Source: Methylobacterium sp. J-076 (lineage in GTDB: Bacteria; Pseudomonadota; Alphaproteobacteria; Rhizobiales; Beijerinckiaceae). Taken from it: a DNA stretch of 64,000 nt. The notes under the pieces were generated by a model. It was not told where the DNA came from. It did not search any database and worked only from the letters and a program-made list of their open reading frames with translations. The position numbers and the translations under genes are program-made. The stretch covers positions 434,001-498,000 of the forward strand of contig NZ_JAKSXW010000149.1 in assembly GCF_022829405.1 (NCBI RefSeq). The letters run 5' to 3'. Positions 16,018 through 24,532 of this stretch are shown piece after piece; the stretch's first letter is position 1; the number at the start of each line of letters is the position of its first letter.

Positions 16018-16784
16018 GCGGGCTGACCCGCACCGTCCTGTGGCTCGGCCTCGGCTTCCTCTACGCGCCGATCCTGGTGCTGGTGGTCTACTCGTTCAAC
16101 GCCTCGAGCCTCGTGACCGTCTGGGGCGGATTCTCTACACGCTGGTACGGGGCGCTGTTCGCCGACGCGCCGCTCATCGCCGCCGCCTGGGTGTCGCTGC
16201 GGGTGGCGGTCCTCGCGAGTCTCGTCGCCACGACGCTCGGCACCCTGGCCGCGCTCGCCCTGGAGCGGCACGGCCGGTTCCGGGGGCGCGCCGGCTTCAC
16301 CGCGCTGATCTACGGGCCGATGGTGATGCCGGAGGTGATGATCGGCCTCTCGCTCCTGCTCCTGTTCATCGGGGTGGGGCTCGATCGAGGCGTCGTCACC
16401 ATCGTCATCGCCCATGCCACCTTCTGCACGGGCTTCGTCGCGGTGGTGGTCTCGGCCCGGCTGCGGGGGCTCGACCGGTACCTCGAAGAGGCGGCGGCCG
16501 ACCTCGGGGCGGGGCCGCTGCGGGTGCTCGGCACCGTCACCCTGCCCCTCCTGGCGCCGGCCATCGCCGCGGGGGCGCTGCTCGCCTTCACCCTGTCCCT
16601 CGACGATCTGGTGATCGCGAGCTTCGTCTCCGGGCCCGGGGCCACGACCCTGCCGATGCGCCTCTACAGCCAAGTCCGGCTCGGGGTGAATCCGGAGATC
16701 AACGCGGCCTCGACGCTGCTGGTCGGCCTCGTGAGCACGGCGGTGCTGGCGGCATCCTGGCTCACCGCGCGGCGGGGTGGGTAA
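16014..16784 (+). CDS. ABC transporter permease, PotC type
   Basis: 256-aa inner-membrane permease, partner of the PotB-type subunit. The N-terminus LWLGLGFLYAPILVLVVYSF and FNASSLVTVWGGFSTRWYG are typical of PotC/PotI proteins. The EAA loop is LEEAAADLGAGPLRVLGTVT, and the end has the PotC-like LDDLVIASFVSGPGATTLPM. The ATG overlaps the TGA of the preceding gene (ATGA). It is the last recognisable gene of the four-gene crp-ATPase-permease-permease unit. Confidence 0.92.
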   Translation: MSGLTRTVLWLGLGFLYAPILVLVVYSFNASSLVTVWGGFSTRWYGALFADAPLIAAAWVSLRVAVLASLVATTLGTLAALALERHGRFRGRAGFTALIYGPMVMPEVMIGLSLLLLFIGVGLDRGVVTIVIAHATFCTGFVAVVVSARLRGLDRYLEEAAADLGAGPLRVLGTVTLPLLAPAIAAGALLAFTLSLDDLVIASFVSGPGATTLPMRLYSQVRLGVNPEINAASTLLVGLVSTAVLAASWLTARRGG

Positions 16785-16909
16785 GGCGGTGCACCGGCCG
16801 ATCCACGCCCGGCCGCCCCCGTGCGGCAGCGCACGCCGAGGCCTGATGGCCGGGATTACGGTGAAGCTTCCTTGCCGCTCCGCGCGGCGAGACAGCCGAG
16901 ATCCGTCCG

Positions 16910-17131
16910 ATGAGACAAGCCTTCAGCCTCTTCGCCCTGGGCGTCGTCCTGGCGACGGCGCCGCTCGCGGCGCAGGCCCGTCCGATCCATCATGCGAAGG
17001 TCGAGGCGAGCCCGTCCGCCAAGGCCCGCCGCGCCGCCCTGGACGGCTTTGCCGCCCGCATGAACCGCCTCGACGCCCTGATGGGCTCGTCCCCGCCCGC
17101 ACGCACCCGTTCGGCGTCGGCCGACCAATAG
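16910..17131 (+). CDS. Small secreted hypothetical protein
   Basis: 73-aa product with a clear Sec signal peptide: MRQAFSLFALGVVLATAPLAAQARP, with likely cleavage after AQA (about residue 23). The mature ~50 residues are basic (His, Lys, Arg) with an amphipathic stretch around LDGFAARMNRLDALMG. I do not recognise a family. It lies 125 bp after the permease gene and is convergent with ureG. The signal peptide is the main reason for calling it a gene. Confidence 0.55.
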   Translation: MRQAFSLFALGVVLATAPLAAQARPIHHAKVEASPSAKARRAALDGFAARMNRLDALMGSSPPARTRSASADQ

Positions 17132-17182
17132 GACGGCCCCGGATTGCGCTCGCGGCGCCGACGATGACGCCCGGAGCTGCCC

Positions 17183-17803
17183 CTATCCTCCGAGGCCACC
17201 CGTTTCCTCGATGAAGCGGGCCACCGTATCCGCCCCGTCGCCCGCCCGCAGGGAGGCGAAGACATAGGGGCGGGCGCCGCGCATACGCTTCGTGTCCGCC
17301 TCCATCACCGACAGATCCGCCCCCACGAGGGGTGCGAGATCGGTCTTGTTGACGATCAACAGGTCCGACCGGGTGATACCGGGGCCACCCTTGCGGGGGA
17401 TCTTCTCGCCCCCGGCCACGTCGATCACGTAGAGGGTGATGTCGGCGAGCTCCGGCGAGAACGTCGCGGCGAGGTTGTCGCCCCCCGATTCGATCAGCAC
17501 CAGATCGAGCTTGGGGAACTTGGCCCGCATCTGCGCCACGGCGGCGAGGTTGATCGAGGCGTCCTCGCGGATCGCCGTATGCGGGCAGCCGCCGGTCTCG
17601 ACCCCGAGGATGCGCTCCTCCGGCAGGGCGCCGGCCACGGTGAGGATGCGCGCATCCTCCTTCGTGTAGATGTCGTTGGTGATCGCGCAGATCTCGTAGC
17701 GGTCGCGGAACCGCTTGCACAGCTGCTCCATCAGCGCCGTCTTGCCGGAACCGACGGGACCGCCGATGCCGACGCGCAGGGGCCCGTTGGCGGATGTGCT
17801 CAT
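17183..17803 (-). CDS. ureG: Urease accessory GTPase UreG
   Basis: 206-aa SIMIBI-class GTPase that delivers nickel to apo-urease with UreE, UreF and UreD. Visible features are the P-loop GIGGPVGSGKTALMEQ near residue 10, the nickel-binding Cys-Pro-His in VETGGCPHTAIRED, the ESGGDNLAATFSPEL switch region and the guanine-binding NKTDLA. Length matches the family (about 205 aa). Start at 17803 (MSTSANGPL) is 10 bp after the ureF stop. It is the last urease gene of the leftward operon. Confidence 0.97.
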   Translation of the reverse strand: MSTSANGPLRVGIGGPVGSGKTALMEQLCKRFRDRYEICAITNDIYTKEDARILTVAGALPEERILGVETGGCPHTAIREDASINLAAVAQMRAKFPKLDLVLIESGGDNLAATFSPELADITLYVIDVAGGEKIPRKGGPGITRSDLLIVNKTDLAPLVGADLSVMEADTKRMRGARPYVFASLRAGDGADTVARFIEETGGLGG

Positions 17804-17813
17804 CGCTGAAGCC

Positions 17814-18512
17814 TCATGACCGGAAGATGCGGGAATACTGCGTCTCGTGCCGGAACGAGCCGAGATCGAGGCGCAGGCAGGCGGAGCCGAGGTCGTCGAG
17901 CCCCGCCGTCTCGGCCGCCCGGGCCAGGGGCACGAGCCGGGCGGAGAGGGCGGCGACGGTGCGGGTGCCCGCCGCCTGCCCCACCGGGGCGGCGCGGAGC
18001 GCGGCGGAGACGAGGCTCTGCACGAAGGCGAGGGCGTAGATGTCGAGCACCGGCCCCCGCGCCATGCCGTGCGCACCGGCCGCGGCGCCGACCGCCACGG
18101 GATAGGCGACCGCCCCCGGCAGGGCCGCCGCCACCTCGGTCAGGGCGGGGCAGGGCCATGCGCCGAGGGTCGCGTCGAGGAAGCTGCGCCCCTGCTGGCT
18201 CGTCTCCAGATGCAATTCCCGCGACGGGGCGAGGGCCAGGGCGAGGTCGTTGATCCCGGCGAGGCCCTGCGGGTCCCGCCCCGTGGCCGCCGTATGGGCG
18301 TGGGCGAGGAGGATCAGGTCGTTGCGCAGGGAGCCGCGCTCGCAGACGTCGCAGAGCCACGCCGCGAGGCTGTCTTCGCCGGTCACATCCCCCGCCTCCA
18401 CCGCCGCCTCGAGGCCGTGCGAGTAGGCATAGGACCCGACCGGGTAGCCCGGCGACAGCCACGCGAACAGCCGCAGCGCCTCGCCGGCCGTTTCAGCCGT
18501 GGTCATGGTCAT
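17814..18512 (-). CDS. ureF: Urease accessory protein UreF
   Basis: 232-aa all-helical accessory protein that bridges UreG to the UreD-urease complex and gates GTPase activity. The family pattern is clear: FAWLSPGYPVGSYAYSHGLE near the N-terminus, SRELHLETSQQGRSFL in the middle, and a C-terminal LGSACLRLDLGSFRHETQYS with FRS at the end. The ATG at 18512 overlaps the ureE 3' end by 20 bp, implying translational coupling; an ATG two codons later (18506) is the other choice. Confidence 0.95.
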   Translation of the reverse strand: MTMTTAETAGEALRLFAWLSPGYPVGSYAYSHGLEAAVEAGDVTGEDSLAAWLCDVCERGSLRNDLILLAHAHTAATGRDPQGLAGINDLALALAPSRELHLETSQQGRSFLDATLGAWPCPALTEVAAALPGAVAYPVAVGAAAGAHGMARGPVLDIYALAFVQSLVSAALRAAPVGQAAGTRTVAALSARLVPLARAAETAGLDDLGSACLRLDLGSFRHETQYSRIFRS

Positions 18513-18999
18513 TGCGGGTGCCGTGGGAATGCCCGTGGGCGTGGCCGTGCCCGCCGGAATAGGCGCCGCCCTCCGGGCGGAACGGGCGCTCCACCGGCTC
18601 GGCGGTGCCGCCGAGGCCGCGGACCATCTCGGCGAGGACGTGGTCGTGGGCGATCCACACCGCATCCGGCCCGATCTCGGCGGGGATGTGCCGGTTGCCG
18701 ATGTGCCAGATCAGCCGCCGCAGGGCGTGTTCGCTCGGCGCGCGGATTTCCAGAAGCCGCTCGGGCGCCGCCTCGACCCAGACGAGCCGGCCGTTTTCCA
18801 GCACGAGCGCGTCGCCATCGTCCAGAACGGAGGCTTCGGCCAAGTCGAGCAGGAAGGCCGTACCGCCGACGCCGCGCATCGTCGTGCGGCGGCGGTGCCG
18901 GTCGCCATGGTCCAGCACGACGCGGTCGACGATCTCGCCGCCCATCAGGTGGCCGGCGCGCAGGAGGCGTGTGGCGCGGATCACGGTCTCATGTCCCAA
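18493..18999 (-). CDS. ureE: Urease accessory nickel chaperone UreE
   Basis: 168-aa metallochaperone supplying nickel for urease assembly. The N-terminal domain (about 1-75) has LDHGDRHRRRTTMRG; the C-terminal ferredoxin-like domain has LIWHIGNRHIPAEI with the conserved His of the dimer nickel site, and HDHVLAEMVRGLG. The extreme C-terminus GGHGHAHGHSHGTRNDHDHG is a His-rich nickel-binding tail. A palindromic repeat element lies directly upstream, between ureC and ureE, so ureEFG may need their own promoter or read-through. Confidence 0.95.
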   Translation of the reverse strand: MGHETVIRATRLLRAGHLMGGEIVDRVVLDHGDRHRRRTTMRGVGGTAFLLDLAEASVLDDGDALVLENGRLVWVEAAPERLLEIRAPSEHALRRLIWHIGNRHIPAEIGPDAVWIAHDHVLAEMVRGLGGTAEPVERPFRPEGGAYSGGHGHAHGHSHGTRNDHDHG

Positions 19000-19011
19000 G
19001 TGTCCATTCCC

Positions 19012-19111
19012 CCATCGTCATAGCGAGGGCAGCGAAGCAATGCAGGCAGACGGAACGGTCTGATATGTCCCGTTGTCCTGGATTGCTTCGCGTCGCTCGC
19101 AATGACGGGGT
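19012..19111. repeat. Palindromic intergenic repeat (family A, copy 1)
   Basis: About 100 bp made of two imperfectly complementary arms: GCAGCGAAGCAATGCAGG on the left and CCTGGATTGCTTCGCGTCGC on the right. The outer ends, around ATCGTCATAGCGAG and CTCGCAATGACG, also pair. It is related to the elements at 33466-33559 and 36674-36765. It sits between ureC and ureE and could form a long RNA hairpin that affects mRNA stability or read-through (inference). Confidence 0.75.
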
Positions 19112-19114
19112 GGC

Positions 19115-20842
19115 TCAAAACAGGAAGTACCGCTGCGCCATCGGCAGCACGTCGGCCGGCTCGCAGACCAGCAATTCGCCGTCGGCGCGGACGTCGTAGG
19201 TCTCGGGATCGACCTCGATGACCGGGGTGGCGTCGTTCAGCACCATGCTCTTCTTCGAAATGCCGCCGCGGACGTTCTCCACCGCCACCATCTGCTTCTG
19301 CACGCCGAGCTTTTCGCGCAATCCGTCTTCCAGGGCGGCCTTCGAGACGAAGGTGAGGGCCGTGGAGAACGGCGCGCGGCCGTAGGCGCCGAACATCGGC
19401 CGGTAATGCACCGGCTGCGGCGTCGGGATCGACGCGTTGGGGTCGCCCATCGGCGCGGCGGCGATGGTGCCGCCCTTCAGGATCAGATCCGGCTTCACGC
19501 CGAAGAAGGCGGGCGTCCACAGGACGAGGTCGGCGAGCTTGCCCGCCTCGACCGATCCGATATGCCGGGACACACCGTGGGCGATGGCGGGGTTGATCGT
19601 GTACTTCGCCACGTAGCGCCGGGCGCGGAGGTTGTCCGTGCCGGAGGTGTCGCCGGGCAGCGCCCCGCGCTGGCGCTTCATCTTGTCGGCCGTCTGCCAT
19701 GTGCGGATGACGACCTCGCCGACCCGGCCCATGGCCTGGCTGTCGGAGGACATCATCGAAAGCGCGCCGATGTCGTGCAGGATGTCCTCGGCGGCGATGG
19801 TCTCCTTGCGGATCCGGCTCTCGGCGAAGGCGAGGTCCTCGGGGATCGACGGATCGAGGTGGTGGCACACCATCAGCATGTCGAGATGCTCGTCGATGGT
19901 GTTGCGGGTGTAGGGGCGCGTCGGATTCGTGGAGGAGGGCAGCACGTTCGGCAGGCCCGCGACCTTGATGATGTCCGGCGCGTGCCCGCCCCCGGCACCC
20001 TCGGTGTGGAAGGCGTGGATCGTCCGCCCCTTGAAGGCGGCGATCGTGTCCTCCACGAAGCCCGACTCGTTGAGCGTATCGGTGTGGATCATCACCTGGA
20101 CGTCGTGGGCGTCGGCGACGCTCAGGCAGGTGTCGATGGCCGCGGGGGTGGTGCCCCAATCCTCGTGCAGCTTGAGGGCGCAGGCGCCGCCGCGCACCAT
20201 CTCGATCAGGCTCTCCGGCCGGGACGCGTTGCCCTTGCCAGCGAAGGCGAGGTTCATGGGGAAGGCGTCCGCCGCCTCGATCATCCGGGCGATGTGCCAG
20301 GGCCCCGGCGTGCAGGTGGTGGCGAAGGTGCCGTGCGCGGGCCCGGTCCCGCCGCCGAGCATCGTGGTGATGCCCGAGCACAGGGCCTCCTCGATCTGCT
20401 GCGGGCAGATGAAGTGGATGTGGCTGTCGAAGCCCCCCGCCGTGAGGATCTTGCCCTCGCCCGCGATCACCTCCGTCCCCGGTCCGACGACGATGTCGAC
20501 GCCGGGCTGCACGTCCGGGTTGCCCGCCTTGCCGAGCCGGAAGATCCGCCCGCGGACGATGCCGACATCGCATTTCACGATGCCCCAATGGTCGAGGACC
20601 ACGGCGTTGGTGATGACCGTATCCACGGCACCGGCCGCGTTCGGCGCCTGGGACTGGCCCATGCCGTCGCGGATGACCTTGCCGCCGCCGAACTTCACCT
20701 CTTCACCGTAGGTGGTGAAGTCCCGCTCGACGGTGATCTCCAGGCACGTGTCCGCGAGGCGGATGCGGTCGCCCATCGTCGGCCCGAACATGTCGGCATA
20801 GGCCGAGCGCGGCAGGCTCGCCGGCTTGGGAGTGTTGCTCAC
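19115..20842 (-). CDS. ureC: Urease subunit alpha
   Basis: 575-aa catalytic subunit hydrolysing urea to ammonia and CO2 at a dinickel centre. Start MSNTPKPASLPRSAYADMFG fits the family. Nickel ligands His141 and His143 lie in FDSHIHFICP, and the carbamylated Lys224 in GACALKLHEDWG. Further ligand regions are HTDTLNESGFVEDT and AFHTEGAGGGHAPDII. The mobile flap reads MVCHHLDPSIPEDLAFAESR with the catalytic His, and the end is MAQRYFLF. All expected residues are present, so the enzyme should be active if matured. It lies 31 bp after the fused ureAB gene. Confidence 0.98.
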   Translation of the reverse strand: MSNTPKPASLPRSAYADMFGPTMGDRIRLADTCLEITVERDFTTYGEEVKFGGGKVIRDGMGQSQAPNAAGAVDTVITNAVVLDHWGIVKCDVGIVRGRIFRLGKAGNPDVQPGVDIVVGPGTEVIAGEGKILTAGGFDSHIHFICPQQIEEALCSGITTMLGGGTGPAHGTFATTCTPGPWHIARMIEAADAFPMNLAFAGKGNASRPESLIEMVRGGACALKLHEDWGTTPAAIDTCLSVADAHDVQVMIHTDTLNESGFVEDTIAAFKGRTIHAFHTEGAGGGHAPDIIKVAGLPNVLPSSTNPTRPYTRNTIDEHLDMLMVCHHLDPSIPEDLAFAESRIRKETIAAEDILHDIGALSMMSSDSQAMGRVGEVVIRTWQTADKMKRQRGALPGDTSGTDNLRARRYVAKYTINPAIAHGVSRHIGSVEAGKLADLVLWTPAFFGVKPDLILKGGTIAAAPMGDPNASIPTPQPVHYRPMFGAYGRAPFSTALTFVSKAALEDGLREKLGVQKQMVAVENVRGGISKKSMVLNDATPVIEVDPETYDVRADGELLVCEPADVLPMAQRYFLF

Positions 20843-20873
20843 GGTTTGCGCCTCCGAACCCCAGCCGCGCGGA

Positions 20874-21494
20874 TCACAGCTTGCCCATCACGTCGCCGCG
20901 GAACCCATGGACGATCCGGTCGCCGGAGAGCGGCACCAGGGTCACCTCCCGGGTCGAGCCGGGCTCGAACCGCACCGCCGTGCCGGGGGCGATGTCGAGG
21001 CGCTTGCCCCGGGCCTGCGCCCGGTCGAATACGAGGCCCGGATTGGCCTCGAAGAAGTGGTAGTGCGAGCCGACCTGGATCGGCCGGTCGCCGACATTGG
21101 CGACTTCGATCATCGTCCGCTCGGCCCCGACGTTGAACGCGATCTCGCCCGGCAGCGTCGTCACCGTGCCCGGCACATCCTGGGACGGGGCGCCGCGGAT
21201 CGGGTGGTGGACCGTGACGAGCTTCGTCCCGTCCGGGAAGGTCGCCTCGACCTGGATGTCGTGGATCATCTCCGGCACGCCCGGCATCACCTGCTCGGCG
21301 GTGAGGACGGAGCCGCCGGCCGCCATCAGCTCGGCGACGGTGCGCCCGTCGCGGGCACCCTCGACCACGAAATCGGTGATGAGCGCCACGGCCTCGGGAT
21401 GGTTGAGCTTCACGCCCCGGGCGAGGCGGTTGCGCGCCACCTGCGCCGCCATCGCGATCAGCAGCTTGTCCTTCTCGCGGGGGGTGAGCAGCAC
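20874..21494 (-). CDS. ureAB: Fused urease subunits gamma and beta
   Basis: 206-aa fusion of UreA and UreB. Residues 1-100 are the gamma subunit: MLLTPREKDKLLIAMAAQVA, KLNHPEAVALITDFVVEGAR, VPEMIHDIQVEATFPDGTKLV. A linker VHHPIRGAPSQD leads to the beta subunit from about residue 108 (VPGTVTTLPGEIAFN, VGSHYHFFEANPGLVFDR, VTLVPLSGDRIVHGFRG). The organisation parallels the fused UreA of Helicobacter, but the sequence is compact and shows no extra domain. It is the first urease gene, 88 bp downstream of a LysR gene on the same strand. Confidence 0.95.
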   Translation of the reverse strand: MLLTPREKDKLLIAMAAQVARNRLARGVKLNHPEAVALITDFVVEGARDGRTVAELMAAGGSVLTAEQVMPGVPEMIHDIQVEATFPDGTKLVTVHHPIRGAPSQDVPGTVTTLPGEIAFNVGAERTMIEVANVGDRPIQVGSHYHFFEANPGLVFDRAQARGKRLDIAPGTAVRFEPGSTREVTLVPLSGDRIVHGFRGDVMGKL

Positions 21495-21582
21495 CGTCGC
21501 CTCGTCTCGTCGCCAGTGAAAGCGGGCGGAGCAAGGATCATGCTCGAAGGGGCGTCAAGGCCGCGGGGCATCCGGGGCCCGT

Positions 21583-22596
21583 CTATCCCGCCATCTCCGT
21601 GAATTCCGGCATCAGATCGTCCGCGGTCGGCAGACGCGCGCGGGACGGGAGGTCGCGGGGATGGATGAACTCGTCCCCGAACCAGGGGTAGCGGGCGGCG
21701 CTGAACGCGCTGCGCAACCAGTCGATCACCCGCCGGACGCGGCCGATCCGCTCGGCATCCGGGTGGTAGGTCAGCCAGATGTCGAGGCTGAAGCGCCCGA
21801 GGTTGTCGACCGGCATCACCCGCGCGCCGCTGGCGCTGGCATAGGTCGGCATCAGCCCGAGGCCAGCTCCCCGCGCGATGGCCCAGTAATAGGCGCTGCT
21901 CGTGTTGACCTTCAGCGTCACCGGCACCTGCGCGGGGAAACCCGGGACGCTGCGGGCGTACTCCTCCAGCGACACGGTCTGGCCGCCGGCCTGCACGACG
22001 ATGCGGTGATGCGCGAGGTAGGCGGCCGTCTCCGGCAGGCCGTAGAGTTCGGCATAGGAGTGGGCGGCGTAGGGCATCACATGCATGCGCCCGAGCTTGA
22101 CGACCCGCAGGTCCGGGCTGGTCGGCCGGGTGAGCTGCACCGCCACGTCCGCTTCGAGGCGGAGCACGTCGGCCGATTCCATCGCGCAGCGCAGATCGAC
22201 CGTCAGCCGCGGGTTCGCCCGCTGGAACTCCACCAGTTGGGGCGCGATCCAGAACGCGCCGAGTCCTTCGGTGACGGCGATGCGCACCTCGCCCGTCTCG
22301 GCGAAGGCGCTGGCCTCGCGCAGGCGCTGAACGCCGAAGGCGGCGTTCTCCATGGCGGCGGCGGCCTGCAGCACGTGGCGGCCCTCGCCGGTCAGGCGGA
22401 CACCGTCGACGTGCCGGGTGATCAGCGGTGCGCCGACCACGGCCTCGAGCTGTTCGACCCGGCGGCGGATCGCGTTGATCGACAGGCCGAGGCGCAGGGA
22501 GGCGGCGCGGAAGCTGCCCGCCCGCTCCACTTCGAGAAAGACGAACAGGCTCTGCCAGTCGAGCTGCACGCCGAGGCCGAGATCCACGCGTTCCAT
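21583..22596 (-). CDS. LysR-family transcriptional regulator
   Basis: 337-aa regulator. The winged helix-turn-helix is at residues about 14-75 (DWQSLFVFLEVERAGSFRAA, then LSINAIRRRVEQLEAVVGAP). The effector-binding domain spans about 105-310 (VRIAVTEGLGAFWIAPQLVE onward). It is upstream of ureAB on the same strand, and divergent, with 92 bp between starts, from the GNAT-isochorismatase genes. LysR proteins commonly control the divergent gene, so that cassette is the more likely target; control of urease is also possible. Confidence 0.9.
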   Translation of the reverse strand: MERVDLGLGVQLDWQSLFVFLEVERAGSFRAASLRLGLSINAIRRRVEQLEAVVGAPLITRHVDGVRLTGEGRHVLQAAAAMENAAFGVQRLREASAFAETGEVRIAVTEGLGAFWIAPQLVEFQRANPRLTVDLRCAMESADVLRLEADVAVQLTRPTSPDLRVVKLGRMHVMPYAAHSYAELYGLPETAAYLAHHRIVVQAGGQTVSLEEYARSVPGFPAQVPVTLKVNTSSAYYWAIARGAGLGLMPTYASASGARVMPVDNLGRFSLDIWLTYHPDAERIGRVRRVIDWLRSAFSAARYPWFGDEFIHPRDLPSRARLPTADDLMPEFTEMAG

Positions 22597-22688
22597 CAGC
22601 GGAACACCCCTGTTTCAAAACGTATACATACAACCTGAGAGCGGCCCTGGATAACGCTTAGACCTTCCCCTGCACAGCCGGCCCGCAC

Positions 22689-23951
22689 GTGACGTATCAT
22701 GTCCCGACCGACAGGCTCGTTCTGTCCTCCGCACTTCAGGTTGCCAGGCCGACGCCGGCAGCCCGCGCCCGCCACAGTCTCCTGTCCCTCGATCTCGGCC
22801 GGATCGCCCGCCATGTGGTGGTCTACACGCCGGGGCCCGATGACCTCGCCCGCCTGATCGCGGCCGCCGCGGAACGCCTGCCCGGCATCGCGCCCGCATC
22901 GGTGGTGCACCGGGTGATGTCCACCAACCCCGACAGCGTCCAGGCCATCGCCCCCCGGAACCGGTTCGATGCCGCCGCCCCGCGCGGGGAGGGGTTCGTG
23001 GCCTGCCTCATGCTCAATTCCAAGGGGCTCAGGGCCCTGAAGGCGGGCTCCCTCGATGCCGCCGATCCGCAGGCACACTTCCTCGCCGGCCAGTTCGAGC
23101 GCCCGGCCGGCATCTACGTCTGGGCCGTCTTCGCCCCGGGCCGGCTGGCCGGCGGCGTCGCGACGGTGTTCGACCGGCTGACCAGCCCCCACTATGCCGG
23201 CGCCGACTTCTACGCCCGGGCGGCGACGGCCGAGGGCGCCGCCCTGCTCGCCGCCCTCGGCTTCGTCCAGGGCGGCGTGCGCGGCGGCGAGGCGGCGCGC
23301 TCCCTCCACCACCTGCCGCGGGGGGCGCAGACCGAGAAAGCCCCGCCCTACGACACCTACCGGCCCGGCCGCGGGGGCATCGGCATCGCCGTGGCGCGCA
23401 ACTTCGACGACGTCGCCCGCGTGGTCGCCCTGCGGGCCGCCGTCTACATGGCGGAACAGGCCTGCCCGTTCGACGAGGAGTTCGACGGCAACGACGTCTC
23501 GGGCACCCATCTCATCGGCTACGTGGACGGCGAGCCGGCCGGATGCCTGCGCCTGCGCTTCTTCGCGGGCTTCGCCAAGATCGAGCGGCTGGCGGTGCGG
23601 GCCGAGCACCGCCACTCCCGCCTCGCCTTCACCCTCGTGAAAGCCGGCATCGAGCTGGCCCGGGTGAAAGGGTACCGGCTGATCTACGGGCACGCCCAGC
23701 GGAGACTCGTGAACTTCTGGAGCCGGTTCGGCGCCCGGGTCTATGACGGGGCGCGGGAGCTCGTCTTCTCGGATTTCGACTATGTCGAGATGCTTCTGGA
23801 GACGGAGCCGCATCCGGAGGCGATCGGCCTCGATGCCGACCCCTACGTGATCATCCGCCCGGAGGGACGCTGGCACATGCCGGGCATCCTCGACCGGTCC
23901 CGTGCGCGGCCCGTGACGCGGCCCTCCGTCGATCAGCCGAGGGCGTCATGA
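22689..23951 (+). CDS. Tandem GNAT-fold acyltransferase-like protein
   Basis: 420 aa from a GTG at 22689. The C-terminal half (about 230-375) is a GNAT domain: VARNFDDVARVVALRAAVYM, YVDGEPAGCLRLRFFAGFAK, IERLAVRAEHRHSRLAF and IYGHAQRRLVNFWSRFGARV. The N-terminal half (about 35-220) also has a GNAT-like course, with GIYVWAVFAPGRLAGGVATV and GAALLAALGFVQGG, but a weak acetyl-CoA loop, so it may be a degenerate partner domain. The substrate is unknown. The gene overlaps the next one by 4 bp and diverges from a LysR gene. The GTG start is uncertain. Confidence 0.7.
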   Translation: MTYHVPTDRLVLSSALQVARPTPAARARHSLLSLDLGRIARHVVVYTPGPDDLARLIAAAAERLPGIAPASVVHRVMSTNPDSVQAIAPRNRFDAAAPRGEGFVACLMLNSKGLRALKAGSLDAADPQAHFLAGQFERPAGIYVWAVFAPGRLAGGVATVFDRLTSPHYAGADFYARAATAEGAALLAALGFVQGGVRGGEAARSLHHLPRGAQTEKAPPYDTYRPGRGGIGIAVARNFDDVARVVALRAAVYMAEQACPFDEEFDGNDVSGTHLIGYVDGEPAGCLRLRFFAGFAKIERLAVRAEHRHSRLAFTLVKAGIELARVKGYRLIYGHAQRRLVNFWSRFGARVYDGARELVFSDFDYVEMLLETEPHPEAIGLDADPYVIIRPEGRWHMPGILDRSRARPVTRPSVDQPRAS

Positions 23952-24532
23952 ACGTCCGCTTCAACCCCAATTTGTATCGCCGCCCGCGCAGCATTCCGGT
24001 GCTCGTGCTCATGGACATGCAGCGCGAATACGCCGTCCCCGGCCGTCCGCACGCCCTGCCGGGCATCGAGCCGGCCCTCGCCAATTGCCGCCGGGCCGTC
24101 ACCCATGCGCGCAGCGTCGGGATACCTGTCGCCTACCTGCGGTGGATCGGCGCCTCGACGTTCCAGGCCGGCTCCCGGTTTGCCCGGTGGATCGAAGGTT
24201 TCGAGCCGCAGGGCTGCGACGCCCTGTTCGACCGGGACCGACCGTCGGCCTTCGCGAGCCCGGCCTTCGCCGACTCGGCGGAGCGGGGCGCGGTGCCCCT
24301 GGTCCTGGCGGGATTTTCCGGCGAGGCCGCCTGTCTCGCCACGGCGATCGACGGATTCCATCGCGGGCTGGAGATCGTGTTCCTCGGCGATGCCTCGGCC
24401 AGCCACGGCCTCGCCGACCTGCCGAGCGACACCGTCCACCACGCGGTCTGCGAGATGATGAGGGCCTTCGCCGACGTGACGGACACGACGAGCTGGATCG
24501 CCCGGACCAACGCGGCCATCGACGCGCGATGA
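23948..24532 (+). CDS. Isochorismatase-fold cysteine hydrolase
   Basis: 194-aa protein of the isochorismatase/nicotinamidase fold. The catalytic Asp23 is in VLVLMDMQREYAVP and the nucleophile Cys129 in GFSGEAACLATAIDGF. The third triad member, Lys (usually in a KxxxSAF-type motif), appears replaced: the segment reads FDRDRPSAFASPAF, with Arg96 at the expected place. Activity may be altered. It overlaps the preceding GNAT gene (ATGA) and the following small gene (ATGA), so the three are translationally coupled. A role in amide or ureide hydrolysis is conceivable beside urease but unproven. Confidence 0.82.
   Translation: MNVRFNPNLYRRPRSIPVLVLMDMQREYAVPGRPHALPGIEPALANCRRAVTHARSVGIPVAYLRWIGASTFQAGSRFARWIEGFEPQGCDALFDRDRPSAFASPAFADSAERGAVPLVLAGFSGEAACLATAIDGFHRGLEIVFLGDASASHGLADLPSDTVHHAVCEMMRAFADVTDTTSWIARTNAAIDAR

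Noticed and set aside
22689..23951. Acyl-homoserine-lactone synthase
   Set aside because: GNAT-like and near a regulator, but it has none of the LuxI-type conserved residues I would expect, and the neighbouring regulator is LysR, not LuxR.
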